Of a DNA stretch of 64,000 bases, positions 35,196 through 47,068 are shown piece after piece. The translations under genes and the position numbers were made by a program. The DNA comes from Sanguinoderma infundibulare (Eukaryota; Basidiomycota; Agaricomycetes; Polyporales; Polyporaceae). Numbering within the stretch: position 1 is the first letter of the stretch; the number at the start of each line of letters is the position of its first letter. The stretch spans positions 682,001-746,000 of the forward strand of contig JAVLRN010000010.1 of NCBI GenBank assembly GCA_032821775.1, in the 5' to 3' direction. The notes below the pieces were generated by a model. The model was given only the letters and a program-made list of their open reading frames with translations. It did not search any database and had not been told where the DNA came from.

Positions 35196-37708
35196 TCAGG
35201 TCGAACTTGGAAGAGCCGCAGACGTCGACACAGAAGTCGAGGCAGAGGGGAGGGCCGTCGTCGTCGTGGTCGTCGCAGTAGTAACGATCGTGCCGGCGAG
35301 GAAGCTTTTCCAAGCCGCGGCCGTCGCACTGGGCGCAACGAGGGTCCCCGCCGTCGTCGACGACCCGTAGAACGCCTGCTCGTCCTCGAAGAAGTAGTCC
35401 TGCGCCAGTGCCGCATCCTCCCCGCCGACTACGCTCCCGTCCGGCAGCACCGTCCCGTTCGTGTTGTTGCCGAGCACGAACTCGCGCAGGAAGACGAGGG
35501 ACTGCATCGGCTTGTACTGCGCGACCATGTGGCCGGCGCCCCGGAAGAGCACGTACGAGACGTTGCGCTCCTGGTGCACGACGCCCGCGAGCGCGCCGGC
35601 GTCGTCGTACCACGGCGTCGCGGGGCGGCGCGAGAAGCCCTGGACGCCGCCGAAGGTCGAGTTCTGGATGACGACTTCGGTGCTGTGGTGCGCGTCCTGC
35701 GAGTCGGTGTTGCCGGAGAAGAAGACCCAGGGGACGCCTTTGGCGGACGAGAGCGCGAAGAGGTCGGAGAGGAAGGCGGCGGGCTCGAGGGAGAGGTCGC
35801 CGTGCATGTTCGGGGTGTTGTTGAGGTAGACGTTCCCGAACGGGTACTTGAAGTTCGCCGTCCAGTTTTTGGAGACGGGCGCGTGCAGGGCGGCGCGGAC
35901 GCGCGGGTCGTTGAGGAAGACGGACGGGTCGAGGTTGACTTCGGGGGAGAGCGCGTCGGGGATGTCGAACGTGTCGTGGCTGCTGTTCTCTGTCGTGCGC
36001 AACGGTGATCAGTGATCGCCCCGGAAAAGGATGGGGAACGAGGAAGTGCTCACGCCAAGGGTTGGTGAAGTTGAAAGCGTAGTCCCACATCTCTTGCCAG
36101 ACGTCGCAGCCATACCAGGGGTCGATGGTGCCGTTCGGGCGTCCGGTCAGATCGCGCTTCCATTGCAACCGCGCCTCTTCACGGCGTTCGACGGCGGCCG
36201 CCTGCGCATGAGCAGCGCCGTGCTCAGAGGTGAAACGTTGCTTCAAAGAAGTCAACCTGTGTCGACTTGGCGAAGTGGTCTTGATGGCACTCTGGCCCTG
36301 CTGCAGGAGCTGTGGTGGGAACGTGCCACCTGTCTGGGGGTACGTCAAGTTGAGGTCAAAGCCGCAGAGGTGATGCCTGTATGTATGTGTATGATCGTGT
36401 TAAACTTTGACGAGACCTAAAGAGAGGTTGAATTGCGACGCACTGCTCCTTAAAGTAGTTGAAGACATCCTGATCATACCCGATGAGTGCCGGGAAAGTT
36501 TCGAGGAGAGTGATCTGGAGTAACGTTCCATGAGAACGGTTCTGCCGGTCAAGCAATAGCAAGGCGTACCACTGGGACCTCGCGGTTTGTTGCGTATGAA
36601 CCAATGAAGCCATTGCCTATGACGATCTTGACAAGGTTTACAGGCGGGTTCTCTAGTGGCAGTAGATGCTTCGCGATGTAGGGCTGTGCAGGTCATGAAG
36701 ACGGAGGGCGGGTTTATCAGTGCGACAAAACTCACAATGTAATGTCCTGCGTAACTTTCACCCGCCAGATAGAGAGGTCGGGTCGCTAGACCTGGGAAGA
36801 CTTTGACAAGATTCGTGAGGAAATTGATCTGTCGGACAAGGTGTGAGCAAGCTTCCGCCAGTAGTGTCAAGTGACATACGAAGTCTTGAGCCATCTGATC
36901 TTCGTCAGCAACTGGGATAACGAGACATATGAGATAGCGGTCGCAGAGAAATTGGTAAGATCCTACCATAACCAGTCGCGTCAGCCGTAGAAAAGCCCGT
37001 TCCTGATCGCAGCAGATCAGTATATCGGCATCTGTGTGAGGAGAACAAAGAAGACTGACCAACAGGTTGGTCAACCCAAATCGTGTCAGCAAGCTGGTTC
37101 CAACTGTAGTTATTCGTAGTCCAAGAGTAGTCTGGCAATACATGTATAGGACCGTTCTGTACGTCCATGGTGAGCGGATGATGTGATAGATACACCAAAG
37201 CGTCCTAACCTCTACAGCCACCCCAGTCATGCTGGATGAGCCTGGCCTATAGGACGATCATGAGAAAAGGCTTATCGTATCTTTGCTGATGGGACTGACC
37301 CTCCTTGCAGCCACAAGATCCATGGGTCGGTGTTGTTTGTGTAGGGCGGAAGAGTGAGCGATCCGGGCCTGTCGGCACGCTCGAAACCCCAGAAGAAGAG
37401 GGTGTCATTTGGGTGGCCGGCACGATCGACGGGGATGTTGCCCGCGAAGCTACGGGGGAGAACGACGTCTGTGAGGTTAGGAAGGGGAGCGGTGACTTGG
37501 AAGTCTAAACCATAAACACAATCAGTAACGAAGACGTAATGTGGACCGTCTAGGACTCACAATCCTGCCACTCGGGACTAAGCGGTGCCTCTGGTTGACC
37601 TGGCCAAGTATTCGGATACGAGCTGGGCGGGGTCGCTCCGTGCACGACGTCTAGGACAGCGAGGAAAAGGCCTGCATAGCAGGACAAAAGTGGTGGGGTA
37701 CGGAACAT
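35196..37708 (-). CDS. Secreted serine carboxypeptidase (peptidase family S10)
   Basis: Removes C-terminal residues from peptides at acid pH; secreted or vacuolar. The start is placed at ATG 37706-37708, giving the signal peptide MFRTPPLLSCYAGLFLAVLD; an upstream in-frame ATG at 37750 is unlikely because a TATA box lies only about 6 bases above it. Family blocks in order: DPWILWLQGG joined to PGSSSM, NGPIHVLPDYSW, NQLADTIWVDQPVG, the nucleophile elbow YLAGESYAGHYI (Ser), VPWVFFSGNTDSQD (Asp) and VLFRGAGHMVAQYKPMQSLV (His). All three catalytic residues are therefore present. NXT/NXS sites are frequent. After the peptidase domain comes a Thr/Ser/Ala-rich tail of about 40 residues ending at TGA 35196-35198, without a hydrophobic GPI-type end. 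At least eight exons; splice details between 36000 and 36900 were not all resolved. Confidence 0.9.
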
Positions 37709-37755
37709 GACGCCTCGACGAAAGACCTGACGACTACTGACTAAGACCATCGTGA

Positions 37756-37763
37756 CTTATATA
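37756..37763 (-). promoter_or_regulatory. TATA box of the carboxypeptidase gene
   Basis: TATATAAG on the minus strand, about 48 bases upstream of ATG 37708 but only about 6 bases upstream of ATG 37750. A start of transcription 25-35 bases downstream would fall between the two ATGs, which decides for 37708. Confidence 0.5.
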
Positions 37764-38179
37764 CGTCCCCTCAACGGCCACTGGCGAGCCGGCCGGCAGA
37801 TGAACATCACGGCCGTCACGACGATCTGCCAGGTGGAGATACGTACGAATCACGTAGGCGAACATGCGTGAAGGGTGTCATACGACAGTCCAAAACGGCG
37901 TCTTGCAAGAGAAGTGTACAGAGGCCTGCCGGTGCACTGGAGGATGGGAGGGCGGCGGTCGGGCAGTCGGCATCGTAGACATAGAAGTCTGGAACAATGG
38001 ACTGCGAGCATTTTGGAGGTGAAAAAAGCAAGTCTGTTGCTCATGAGAGCTCGCAGCGTGGGGCTCCGAGGCCGGGGTCTGCTAGCGGACATCCTGCATA
38101 CGTGGGAAAACGTTGCGATAACCGGCGATTACATAACGTCGTGGCGGTGTTCGGGTCCCTGCGCGCTTGATTGGCGCCT

Positions 38180-39672
38180 ATGGAAACCTTCCTCGTCTTG
38201 AACCGAAACCACCAGGGCGCCGGGCACACGCATGCAGCCGCCTCTCGGCCTGTCGATCTCATGCTCGACGACTCGGACGAATTCGACCTCACTGTCCACA
38301 AGTTTGTGCAGAATGCCGAGGACGCCTCTCAAATCCCCTCCCAGAAGATCCTCGCTGAGGCGACCCGATTTGTCACCTCGGTAACCCGTGAAACACGCTG
38401 GCATGCGCCCTCCTGTCATGACCCCTCCCAGTTTTGTAAGTCGTCAGTTCATATATAGTATTTATCATCACCCTTGTTTGCCACAGAAGCATACGTGACG
38501 AATAGAGCTTAAAATTTATTTTTCTTGCAGCCATCCAAGGTCCACGCTTCCAATACGCTCAATCCCCACAGACTCGCCGTATCAAGGACGAACTTCCGCT
38601 TACGCATACATCGAACCACTTGAAGGAATGGAACGATGACATCGGCCTTTCAGGTTCCGAAGCGTGGTCGCTCAAAGAACTGGACGAATTCGACCATAGT
38701 CGTCTCCGTCGTCTTCTTGATTCGCAACCCGCAGCCGCTACACCTCCTCCACCTCATGTTCCGCTCCCTGATTATGCCGGAAGACAGCCCTCTGAGGATC
38801 GTTCTAAGAAGAAACCATCTACTGACCCTTTTCCTCCACCCCCGCCATCCAAACGGCGAAGACTCGATGAATCCTCTCTGCGAAATTTTCTTCCAACGGT
38901 AAGTGAGAGAATGGCTTACTATCACCGTTCTGTACCTTATCTGTTTGCTAATGAGCGCATGTAGCCTCACTTTTACCCTCCAATCCTGACATCGGGCGAC
39001 GACTCCTCGTCTCTCCAGTCGGCGAGGTGGCCAACAAAACAAGGCTTCTCTCCCATCGATCCCCACACGCATGCGACCTGCGAAGAATACATCAAAGACC
39101 CGTATACGAGGCTTGCTTGGATAATCCCTATTCGTGGTTGCCTACAATGGGATGCCGCCACCTCTGCTTCCGTCCTTTCGGACGTAATGGGCTCAGACTC
39201 TTCTCAGCAACCTGACGACTCTCTATCCCCTTGTATAGAGGGCTCTCAGCACATTTTCTGGACAAGAGATGCCTTGCGTCAATTCTGGGACGTCTTAAAG
39301 GGCCTTCGGGATGCCAAGAACCTTGGACAACTATCCCTTTCCTTCTATGCCGCCCCTTCTGTTGCCGCTTCTATAGGAACCATGGAGCAGCACTTCTACT
39401 TTGGGTCGCACAAACAAACGACACCATCGCAATCGGATTCTTCTCCTCCCCTCGCTTCCGACGCCGCAGCTTCTTCTCACGCTAGTCCTCTTCGTTCTCC
39501 GCTTCGAATGGTAGATCACTTCAAGGTCTATCACGACGCGCCGTTCACCAAAGCCGTCCGGAGTGTGCTGCATGTTTGGTCGTACCGGAACGCCGACGAG
39601 AAAATACGACTCTTGAAGGGCGCAAAACTTGTCTTGGTCGACGAGCGTTCAAGGGGTCTTCTGCTCTGTTGA
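38180..39672 (+). CDS. Unidentified fungal protein
   Basis: Exons 38180-38435, 38531-38898 and 38965-39672 join in one frame to 444 codons (443 aa). No known domain recognised. The N-terminal 90 residues are acidic to neutral with a helical look (DSDEFDLTVHKFVQNAEDAS). The middle is Pro-rich and carries a basic KKKPS and a KRRRLDE motif that could be a nuclear localisation signal. The C-terminal half has FWTRDALRQFWDVLKGLRDA, LGQLSLSFYAAPSVAASIGT and an ending VRSVLHVWSYRNADEKIRLL. Start: first ATG after the divergent promoter with the carboxypeptidase gene (about 470 bp). The stop at 39670-39672 may not be the real end, since a protein-like frame (TTADSVAMNELMLPCLYTMA) follows an acceptor near 39739. 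Presumably an orphan nuclear protein. Confidence 0.6.
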
Positions 39673-40291
39673 TCTGTACGTCACTGGCCCATTCTCATCA
39701 CGTACTTCCTTTGCCGCCTCGGCGTCCCGATTCGCAGGACGACAGCGGACTCGGTGGCCATGAATGAACTCATGCTCCCGTGTTTATACACCATGGCGCG
39801 TTACATCATCAGCTGACCACAAACTCTCGGTCCGCCCGGCTTTACACCTCGTGCACTGGTGGAACAAAAGAGTCATGCTTGTTCCGGACTGCATTCGATT
39901 CTGTGCAAGAACTGAGGCGCTGATCAACAATGATGACGGTGTCCAGCAACAATCCGGCGTTACGCCACAACGCAAAACATAGCAGGTTAGTCCGGGCCTG
40001 GCGATCTAATTATCCCAAGTTCTCCCGCGTGGAGTTCTGCTCGTGACCCGTCATATGTTGCCTACAGTCTTTTCGCTTGCCGTCATCGCGGGTACGATCG
40101 CGGTCCACAATGTTCTTCCTGCCGGCGTCGAAATTTCGCCCATCCACGGAGACTGTAGCACAACGTACGGCCCCCAGGGGTATAAACTAGCGATGCGGCA
40201 CTCGGACGGGTTCCAGACGGGTTGGGCTCATCCTCATTCATCTCTCTCAGTCTCCTCTCTCCCGATCGCACCCTCAGAGACCCTGCGCAAC
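39673..40291. promoter_or_regulatory. Upstream region of the carboxylesterase gene
   Basis: TATAAA at 40181-40186, about 110 bases upstream of ATG 40292, is a good TATA box. The 5' part may hold an alternative last exon of the preceding gene (39740-39815). Confidence 0.45.
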
Positions 40292-42329
40292 ATGGTTTCG
40301 GCACGCCTTCTACCGTACTTGACGCTCTTCATGTGTCTTTTCAAGGTCGCGGCTGCGGCTTCCGACAACTCTCCGCCGAATGTGGTGGACCTCGGCTACG
40401 TCAAGTACAGAGGCAATCTCTCCTACCCGGACACCGTCGCATACCTCGGAGTACCGTACGCGGAGCCCCCTCTTGGAGAGCGTCGGTGGAGGGCGCCTCT
40501 GGCTTTGAACACGACGCGTGTTTCGAGCGAAGCTGCAGGCCAGGTCGTCGACCTGACCGCGTACCCGAACTTCTGCATTCAGGGAAGCACTGGAGGTGAG
40601 CTTCGCGCCATTTTGAACTGAAGCCCGAAAGCTCGGCGGTGACGTAGCTTACGGCACGGCACAGCGGGCGACGCGGGAGGCGCAGGGAGCGAAGACTGTC
40701 TCAAGCTCAACATTTACGCTCCAGCCGGAGCGAAGAGGGGCGACAATTGTAAGCGACGTACTTTGTGCGGCTTCGCGTACGTACAGCCCTCTCATGCGGA
40801 TCCCCGAACTCAGTGCCCGTGCTCGTCTACATTCACGGTGGAGGTCCGTAATGTCGCGTTCCTACCTTCTTTCGCCCCCCAGCTGACCCGTCCCGCCGCG
40901 TCAGGCTACGTCTTCGGCAATCCGGCCAACTGGCCGTTCGACCACTGGATCCACCAGTCGCCGAACGTCGTGATCGCATCCGTGTATTACCGCCTGGACT
41001 CCATCGGCTTCCTGTCCGTGCCCGAACTCGAGAGCGAGGGCCTGGGCGACCTCAACACGGGCTTCCTCGACCAGGTCCAGGCCCTCAAGTTCGTCAACGA
41101 GCACATTGCATCGTTCGGCGGCGACCCGGGCAGGGTCACCATTAACGGAGAGAGTGCCGGCGGCTCGAGCATCGAATTGCACTTGACCGCGAACGTCGGT
41201 CGGGACTTGTTCCACCAGGCGATCGCGCAGAGCGTGTACAGGACGCCTTTGCCAACTCCCGAACAGCAGAGGGTAAGCGCGATTTTCGGCACGGGCAATG
41301 TTGCATGCTGACGACCCGAATTCCAGCCCGTGTTCGATTATTACGCCGAGCAAGCCGGCTGCGGCTCTGGCTCCGTTGCGGTCAGGGTCGCATGTCTCCG
41401 CACGGCGGACGTGAGTGCGCTCTCGCGCGCGCAGGATCTTGTCATGTACAACTTGTGAGCGTCGCGAGTACTAGTGCGCGAACCGACGAGCTGAACGATG
41501 TGACATCGCAGCACCGGGCCATACGACTTGTTCCACCCGGTTATGGATGGAAAGGTCTTCACCGAGCCGCCCACCATCTCGCTCCAGCAGGGCAACTTTG
41601 CAAATGTGGCGGTCATCGTCGGGTGCGCCGCTTCCGCCTCGCCTCTCGCTGACATCGGATCTGTTTGAACTAACACGAAAAGCGGGCAGTGCGACGTCCA
41701 ACGAAACGCTTGCTACCGACAGCGGCACCCATAACATCACCGAAGCCCTCAAGGCGTACTCCCCCGGCCTGACCCAGGCCGACCTCGAGGGGTACCTCCC
41801 GCTTTACCCCTCGTCCGACTTCGACAACGCGACGCAGCGCTTCACGGTCGCGACGGGCGACAGCACCGTCCGCTGCGGCCGGGAGATCATCGGGCTCGCC
41901 GTGGCGTCCCGCACGGCGCACAAGGCGTTCACGTACCGCTACAACCAGGCGCCTTCCACGCAGGCCGCGAACGACACCGAGGTGCACCACGCGGCCGAGA
42001 ACTGGATGATGTTCCGCGGGACGTCGACGGGCTTCAACGGCAGCACGACCTTCCAGCCGATGACCGCCGCCGACGACGCGTTCGCGGCGGAGCTCATCGC
42101 GTACTGGCTCTCGTTCGTGCGCGCGGGCGACCCGAACACGTTCAAGCTCGATCGGTCGCCCGCGTGGCCCGCGTACACGGTGCAGGGCAAGGAGCGGATC
42201 GTGCTGCAGGAGCCGAAGACGAAGACGGACGGCGCGGGCGTGAGTGGGAGCGTCGCCGAGCAGGAGCCCGAGGTGGAGACGAGCCGGTGTGCGTTCGTTG
42301 CGAGCCAGGCGAGGGACCAGCAGGCGTGA
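40292..42329 (+). CDS. Secreted type-B carboxylesterase/lipase
   Basis: Alpha/beta-hydrolase of the carboxylesterase/cholinesterase family that cleaves esters; the substrate is unknown. Exon 1 (40292-40595) starts with a signal peptide (LLPYLTLFMCLFKVAAAAS), then YLGVPYAEPPLGERRWRAP. Exons 40665-40748, 40814-40843 and 40905-41272 give SEDCLKLNIYAP, the oxyanion loop LVYIHGGGYVFGNP and the nucleophile elbow VTINGESAGGSSI (Ser about residue 222). The likely acid is the Glu of GSATSNET after the intron near 41640. The likely His lies in EVHHAAENWMMF. N-glycosylation sites are common. Beyond the domain the C-terminus is acidic and polar (EQEPEVETSRCAFVASQARD) with no anchor, ending at TGA 42329. 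At least six introns, all short. Transcription probably starts from the TATA box at 40181. Confidence 0.88.
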
Positions 42330-42998
42330 ACATCAAAATTTGGCGTATTGGATATGGTCGAGATGGAAGAGGGGGAAAACACCTCGATAACATGACGGGT
42401 GCATCTGATCGCATGACTTGTGTGTACTACGTAGCGAAGGCGCTTTGCTCAAGTGACGAATGAGTTGTGACCATCTGCTGAGCACGGCGTTCACCTGTGC
42501 CTTAGTAGGAAGAACTAGGTTTCCGGCGCATTAACTCCGTTGTTTTCTGAAGTCGGCAGAGGGCTTAGTAAGGGGAAGACTTCTGGGGTGTACCGAGCCG
42601 GTCACCCGGGCAGCTATCCAACGCTCGTCTTCTATGCATACTGGAACGCATCAGTGAATCCGATCGAGAGGCCTGGTTAAAACCGCGTGTTTATTTCCCT
42701 GATTTGATACCCCATAAAACCGCACTCAGGAGAGGAGCGAGGACACTTTCGAGCGATGCAGAGTACGTGTGCAATACATAGATTGTAAACATGGAGTTGC
42801 ATAGAGGCGTCAATTTTACGCAGATTATGTCCGGCAATAATAAGATGAGTCCGAGATTGTATGCACTTACCTGAATCATGACTTTGCTGGGAGCGTGTAC
42901 GAGTATGGGGGACCGAGACGAGCCGAAAGTATGCTACGACGTGCAAAACGACAGAACTCGACAGCGACGACGACGACCAACAGATCCATGATGTCGAA
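42330..42998. other. Intergenic, convergent 3' ends
   Basis: Between the carboxylesterase (plus) and RING (minus) genes. Small open frames occur on the minus strand but none has protein character. No repeats recognised. Confidence 0.45.
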
Positions 42999-45064
42999 TT
43001 AGTAGAACTCGTCCTCCTCCGAGTCATACGAATCATAACCGCGACCGCCGTGGCGGGGAACAGACCCATCGTCCCCATACATCTCGCTGAGGACGCATAA
43101 TTAACAGCGCATCACAGCCATGTGAGCAAGGAACACTCACTATTCGCGAGCGGCAACTTCATCTGCAAGGTTCCCTTCGTCGTCATCGTCGCCGCCGAAG
43201 GAACGGTCGCTCCCGCCCTCCTCGGCGTGATCTTCGTCGTCACTGATGATGGCCACGCCACGTCCGAACACCGCCGGAGCGTGCCACAGGCCCGTCCTGT
43301 CGATGGAGCTATCATTGTCGTCCTCGTCGTGATGTGCGTCCTCATGATCGTGCTGGGACTCGCCGTCGGACAGCACGATCACATCGTCTTCGTCCAAGTT
43401 GATGGCACGGCCACGAAGACCAGCGCGGCTGCCACCTGCAGGGGGTGCAGCGGCGTCCCCGTCCCCGTCGTCGATGAAGCTGCTTTCGTATCCCTCCTCG
43501 TCATCCTCCTCGGTGTCGCTCACGGGCTCTCCGCGAAGCCGGGCGGCGGTCCGGCGAGCCGCACGCTGGCGGGCGTGTGTCTCCGGGTTGAAGTCCTCGT
43601 CGTCGGACTCGATCTCCGTATCTCCGCCCCCATCCCAGTCATGGAGGACCGGCAAGTCGTCGAGAGGGTCGGCATATTGTGGATGTGCCGCAGCCTGGAA
43701 AAGCTGGTGGAAGAGCTCATGGACATCACCACCATGGGGTGCGGCTTCGCCCCAGAACGGAATGTCGTCCCCGTCCTCGTCGTCCTCGTCGTCGTAATCC
43801 GAGGCGTGGCCTGGGTAGTCACGTCCGCAGTTGGAGCAGACGCCGTCCCAGATCTCGTGGTTGCAGTCGATGCAACGATAGATCCCACCGTCCTCATCGT
43901 CCCGGAGGCCCATGAGTTGGTGAGCTACATACGGGGGGAAGACACCTGGCGGGGGACGGAAGATGCCCGTCCAAGGGTCGTCGTTAGCGCCAGCTTCAGG
44001 CTGTTCAGCTGCGGAGCTATGGAAGCCAGTGGCCAAACCACTCTTGACCAGCGTAGCCACCATGTCCTTGATCGTCCAGATTTCGACCGGGCGTTCTGTG
44101 ATAATAGAACGGCAGTGCGGGCACGTCTTCTTGCGGAGCGTTACGGGACGGAGTTCGTCTGCGGGGACGTCTGGCGGTGGAGCTTTGAACCAATTGACGA
44201 GACATTGGTAGCAAGCTGAGTGACCACAAGGCGATAAAGCGTATGGTCTATGCATTAGATCCAGGCAGATTTGACATGATAGCGATTGTTCGAAGCTAGA
44301 CACGAGGTTTTGATGTTGAGAGATGAGCTGTTAAGGAGGTGGTCAACACATCTAAGCGTCTATGCGGGACCGCACGCCGTGCAAAGGCAATGACTCTTGA
44401 ATGGGCATCGTGGTACAAAACATTGGAGGTGCCGCAAGGTAAGAGAGCACAAATAACGCACATTGGTTTTGTCCGAGAGCTGCTTCTGGAGGTCAGACAG
44501 TTCTTGCGAATTGTCCTGAACAACAGCTTCCGGAGTGGCGCGACCTTTGCCCTTGTCTACGCTCTCAGAGGTCTGGAGGCGATCTGAGCGCATACCCTGG
44601 CAAACCAGTGCATCACGCACCGTGGGTGTGGGCGTCCCTCTTTCCCTGACTGGGGATGGTGACTTCGGACTTCCCCCGGGCACTGATGACGGGCCTGCAG
44701 ATGGCTGACGGGTATCTTCATGCGTCATCTTGGTAGGAGTGGTTACGATAGCACCATCTCGGCCGATGCTTGTCACAGAGCGGGAACGCATGGGAGGAAG
44801 TGTGGGCTTGGACGCAATTGTCGGGGAGTCGGCGTCAGAGGAGTCGGCAGTTTGAACCACAGAAACCTTGCGCTTCTTCTTACGCCGCTTCTTCTTCTCC
44901 TTGGAATCCTGACGTTTGTTCTGATCCCCTGAAGCCTCCTGTGGTCTGACCCGCTTCAGGTCGCGTTCTTCTGTATCTTCAGAATCCGATAAAACTCGCT
45001 TCCTCGTATTTGATGTTCTGGAGACGGGCACGACAGGCCCTAGTGCTTGGATAGGGGAAGACAT
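42999..45064 (-). CDS. RING-finger E3 ubiquitin ligase with coiled coil and long acidic region
   Basis: Exons 44462-45064, 43141-44327 and 42999-43086 total 1878 nt and encode 625 aa. The N-terminal 200 residues are disordered and basic, with runs such as EKKKRRKKKRKV, and end in a short coiled coil, SQELSDLQKQLSDKTN, continuing as LISQHQNLVSSFEQSLS. Then comes a C3HC4 RING: CQICLDLMHRPYALSPCGHS, CYQCLV, CPHC, with a 25-residue spacer before the last pair. A second small zinc motif follows, CIDCNHEIWDGVCSNCGRDY. The rest is extremely acidic and ends GGRGYDSYDSEEDEFY after the last intron. A RING of this form recruits a ubiquitin-loaded E2; the substrate is unknown. The basic tail suggests a nuclear protein. 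Stopping at 43140 instead would drop the last exon, which fits the acidic tail too well to be chance. Confidence 0.83.
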
Positions 45065-45376
45065 GGGGAACAATAAAAGACAGAGGAGTATACGACGCAA
45101 GTCGAGGTCGAGGTCGAGAGCAAGTGATGATCAGCGCTTAGCGAGCCACTGCGGCACTCCAAACTAGAAAGTCGGAGAATGAGGTTTTCCCTTGTGCAAC
45201 AGCGGAGATATAATCGGAGCTGGCGTCGGGTAGATAAGATAAACCAAGTAGGCAGTTGGTTGGCGGTGAGCGTCGTTCCCAACGCTCCACTCGTTGCGCT
45301 CGGACCTTACGCCCCTTCTGATCGTCGACCGAGGCTCGCGTAACCTTCTGCGTCGCTCGGCGCGCACATCGCGAGG
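45065..45376. promoter_or_regulatory. Divergent promoter, RING / transporter
   Basis: 312 bp between the two start codons; no gene fits. No TATA box or known operator was recognised. Confidence 0.5.
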
Positions 45377-47068
45377 ATGAGTTCTCCTCATCTCAACCAG
45401 AACTCCCCGGCGGAGCTCTTCGGTGTCGGCGTGCGCTCGTTTGGGTACTTCGACGTCCCTACCACCTCTCGGATGCACACCCTCGTCGCACCCCAGTGGG
45501 ACTCCCAGTGGACTCTCGAAGGAGGCCTTCTTGGACCAATCGCTCCCGTACGCGAGGCCGCGGTGAAAGCGGTCGAACCCCATCGCTCGAGCGTCGTGCC
45601 GGACGTCTGGAAGGACTTCCCGCGTACTCTACCTGGCATGGGATCCTCACCACGTCAACGCCCGGGTTTCCTGCGGGACGTGACGAATACGCCGGCCTTC
45701 CTCCTGGCTCAATCCCCTTTGGCGAAGGCAGACGCGCCTATATCTCCTTCCCTACCCTTCGTTGCCCCCAATGCACTCGAATCGTCAAAACGTCTAGCTG
45801 CGAGAACAGCAAGGAAACGTCAGCTGCTCCGCGCCCGTCGCTGGGTCGACTCTCAAACCACCTGGCTCTGCCTCTACTTCGCCTTCAACCTCTGCCTCAC
45901 GCTCTATAACAAGGGCGTGTTGGTGCGCTTTCCTTATCCCTACACGCTGACAGCAGTGCACGCGTTGTTTGGGAGTATCGGCGGTCGTATGTTGAGGAAA
46001 CAGGGCGCATATATACCCGCGCAGTTGAGCGCGAAGGGCTACACAGTGTTGGCCGCTTTCAGTGTGCTGTTTTCGGTCAACATTGCGATCAGCAACCTAT
46101 CGCTCCAACTCGTGACCATACCTGTGAGTGCGTTAAACGAAATTGCTTCTCCCCCTCCATCCTTGTCGTGCTTCACTGCTCTCGGCCGTCGCTGGATTCA
46201 TCGCGTTTTATAGTGGCGATCTAGGGATGTTTGCGTACTGATTTCTTTGAACAGTTTCATCAGGTGCTTCGTGCCGCGACACCTATCTTCACAACAATCC
46301 TTTCAACACTCCTCCTCGGCACTCGCTTCAGCAACGCAAAGATGACCACTTTGGTAACAGTCATGTTAGGTGTTGCTCTCGCGTAAGTTCGTCCTTTTCG
46401 GCACATTGTATGCGTTCACATGTTGGAATTAGAACCTATGGTGACTACTATTTCACCACCGTTGGTTTCCTTCTTACCCTCCTTGGGACGTTCCTCGCTG
46501 CTCTCAAAGCAATCTATACCAACATCCTGCAATCTCCATCGATACAGTCCAACAAAGCTACCCTACCTCTTCTCCTTCCACCGCGCCTAAACGTACATCC
46601 TCTCGACCTCCTTACCCGACTATCCCCCCTCGCATTCGTTCAGTGTGTTGTCTACGCCTACTTGTCAGGCGAATTGGGTCGGATTCGTTCCGACGTTGTC
46701 ACTGGCGACACTTCCTGGTCCGGGTGGTGGTATCCGCTGCTGCTACTCGGAAACGGGTTGATCGCTTTCGGACTCAACGTGGTCAGTTTCACCGCAAATG
46801 GCAAGATTGGTCCCCTGAACATGACCGTCGCTGGTGAGCATAACGCCTAGCCACGTCCCCGATAGCTTGCTTACTCGTGGCATGTATCGTAGCCAACGTC
46901 AAGCAAGCCTTGACGATATTGCTCTCCGTGGCGATCTTCAACCTCACCATCACCCGCGCCAATGCGATCGGCATCTTGGTCACCATCCTCGGTGGTGCGT
47001 GGTACGCGTGGGTGGAGCAGGAGGAGAAGGCAGTGAGGATCAACGAGAAGAGTGTCGGTGAGCGGTAG
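45377..47068 (+). CDS. Triose-phosphate / nucleotide-sugar-type transporter (DMT superfamily, TPT domain)
   Basis: Exons 45377-46123, 46255-46382, 46433-46833 and 46893-47068 total 1452 nt, giving 483 aa. After a hydrophilic N-terminal extension of about 155 residues, ten hydrophobic segments follow the TPT pattern: TTWLCLYFAFNLCLTLYNKG, YPYTLTAVHALFGSIGGRML, NIAISNLSLQLVTIPFHQVL, ATPIFTTILSTLLLGTRFSN, ATYGDYYFTTVGFLLTLLGT, LKAIYTNILQ, LLLLGNGLIAFGLNVVSFTA, GPLNMTVAANVKQALTILLS and NAIGILVTILGGAWYAWVEQ. The Lys and Arg residues of the phosphate-binding motif are plausible (VKQ near the C-terminus). Fungal members exchange nucleotide sugars or sugar phosphates across Golgi or ER membranes; the substrate cannot be read from the sequence. 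The long N-terminus is unusual for the family and may carry sorting information. Confidence 0.88.

Noticed and set aside
35065..36348. A 427-residue minus-strand frame over the carboxypeptidase gene
   Set aside because: Arg/Pro-rich frame shift of the catalytic exon; the correct frame shows the Asp and His blocks of family S10.
43122..44219. A 365-residue plus-strand frame opposite the RING gene
   Set aside because: Its Val/Leu richness is the complement of GAC/GAG acidic codons; the RING cysteine pattern is on the minus strand.
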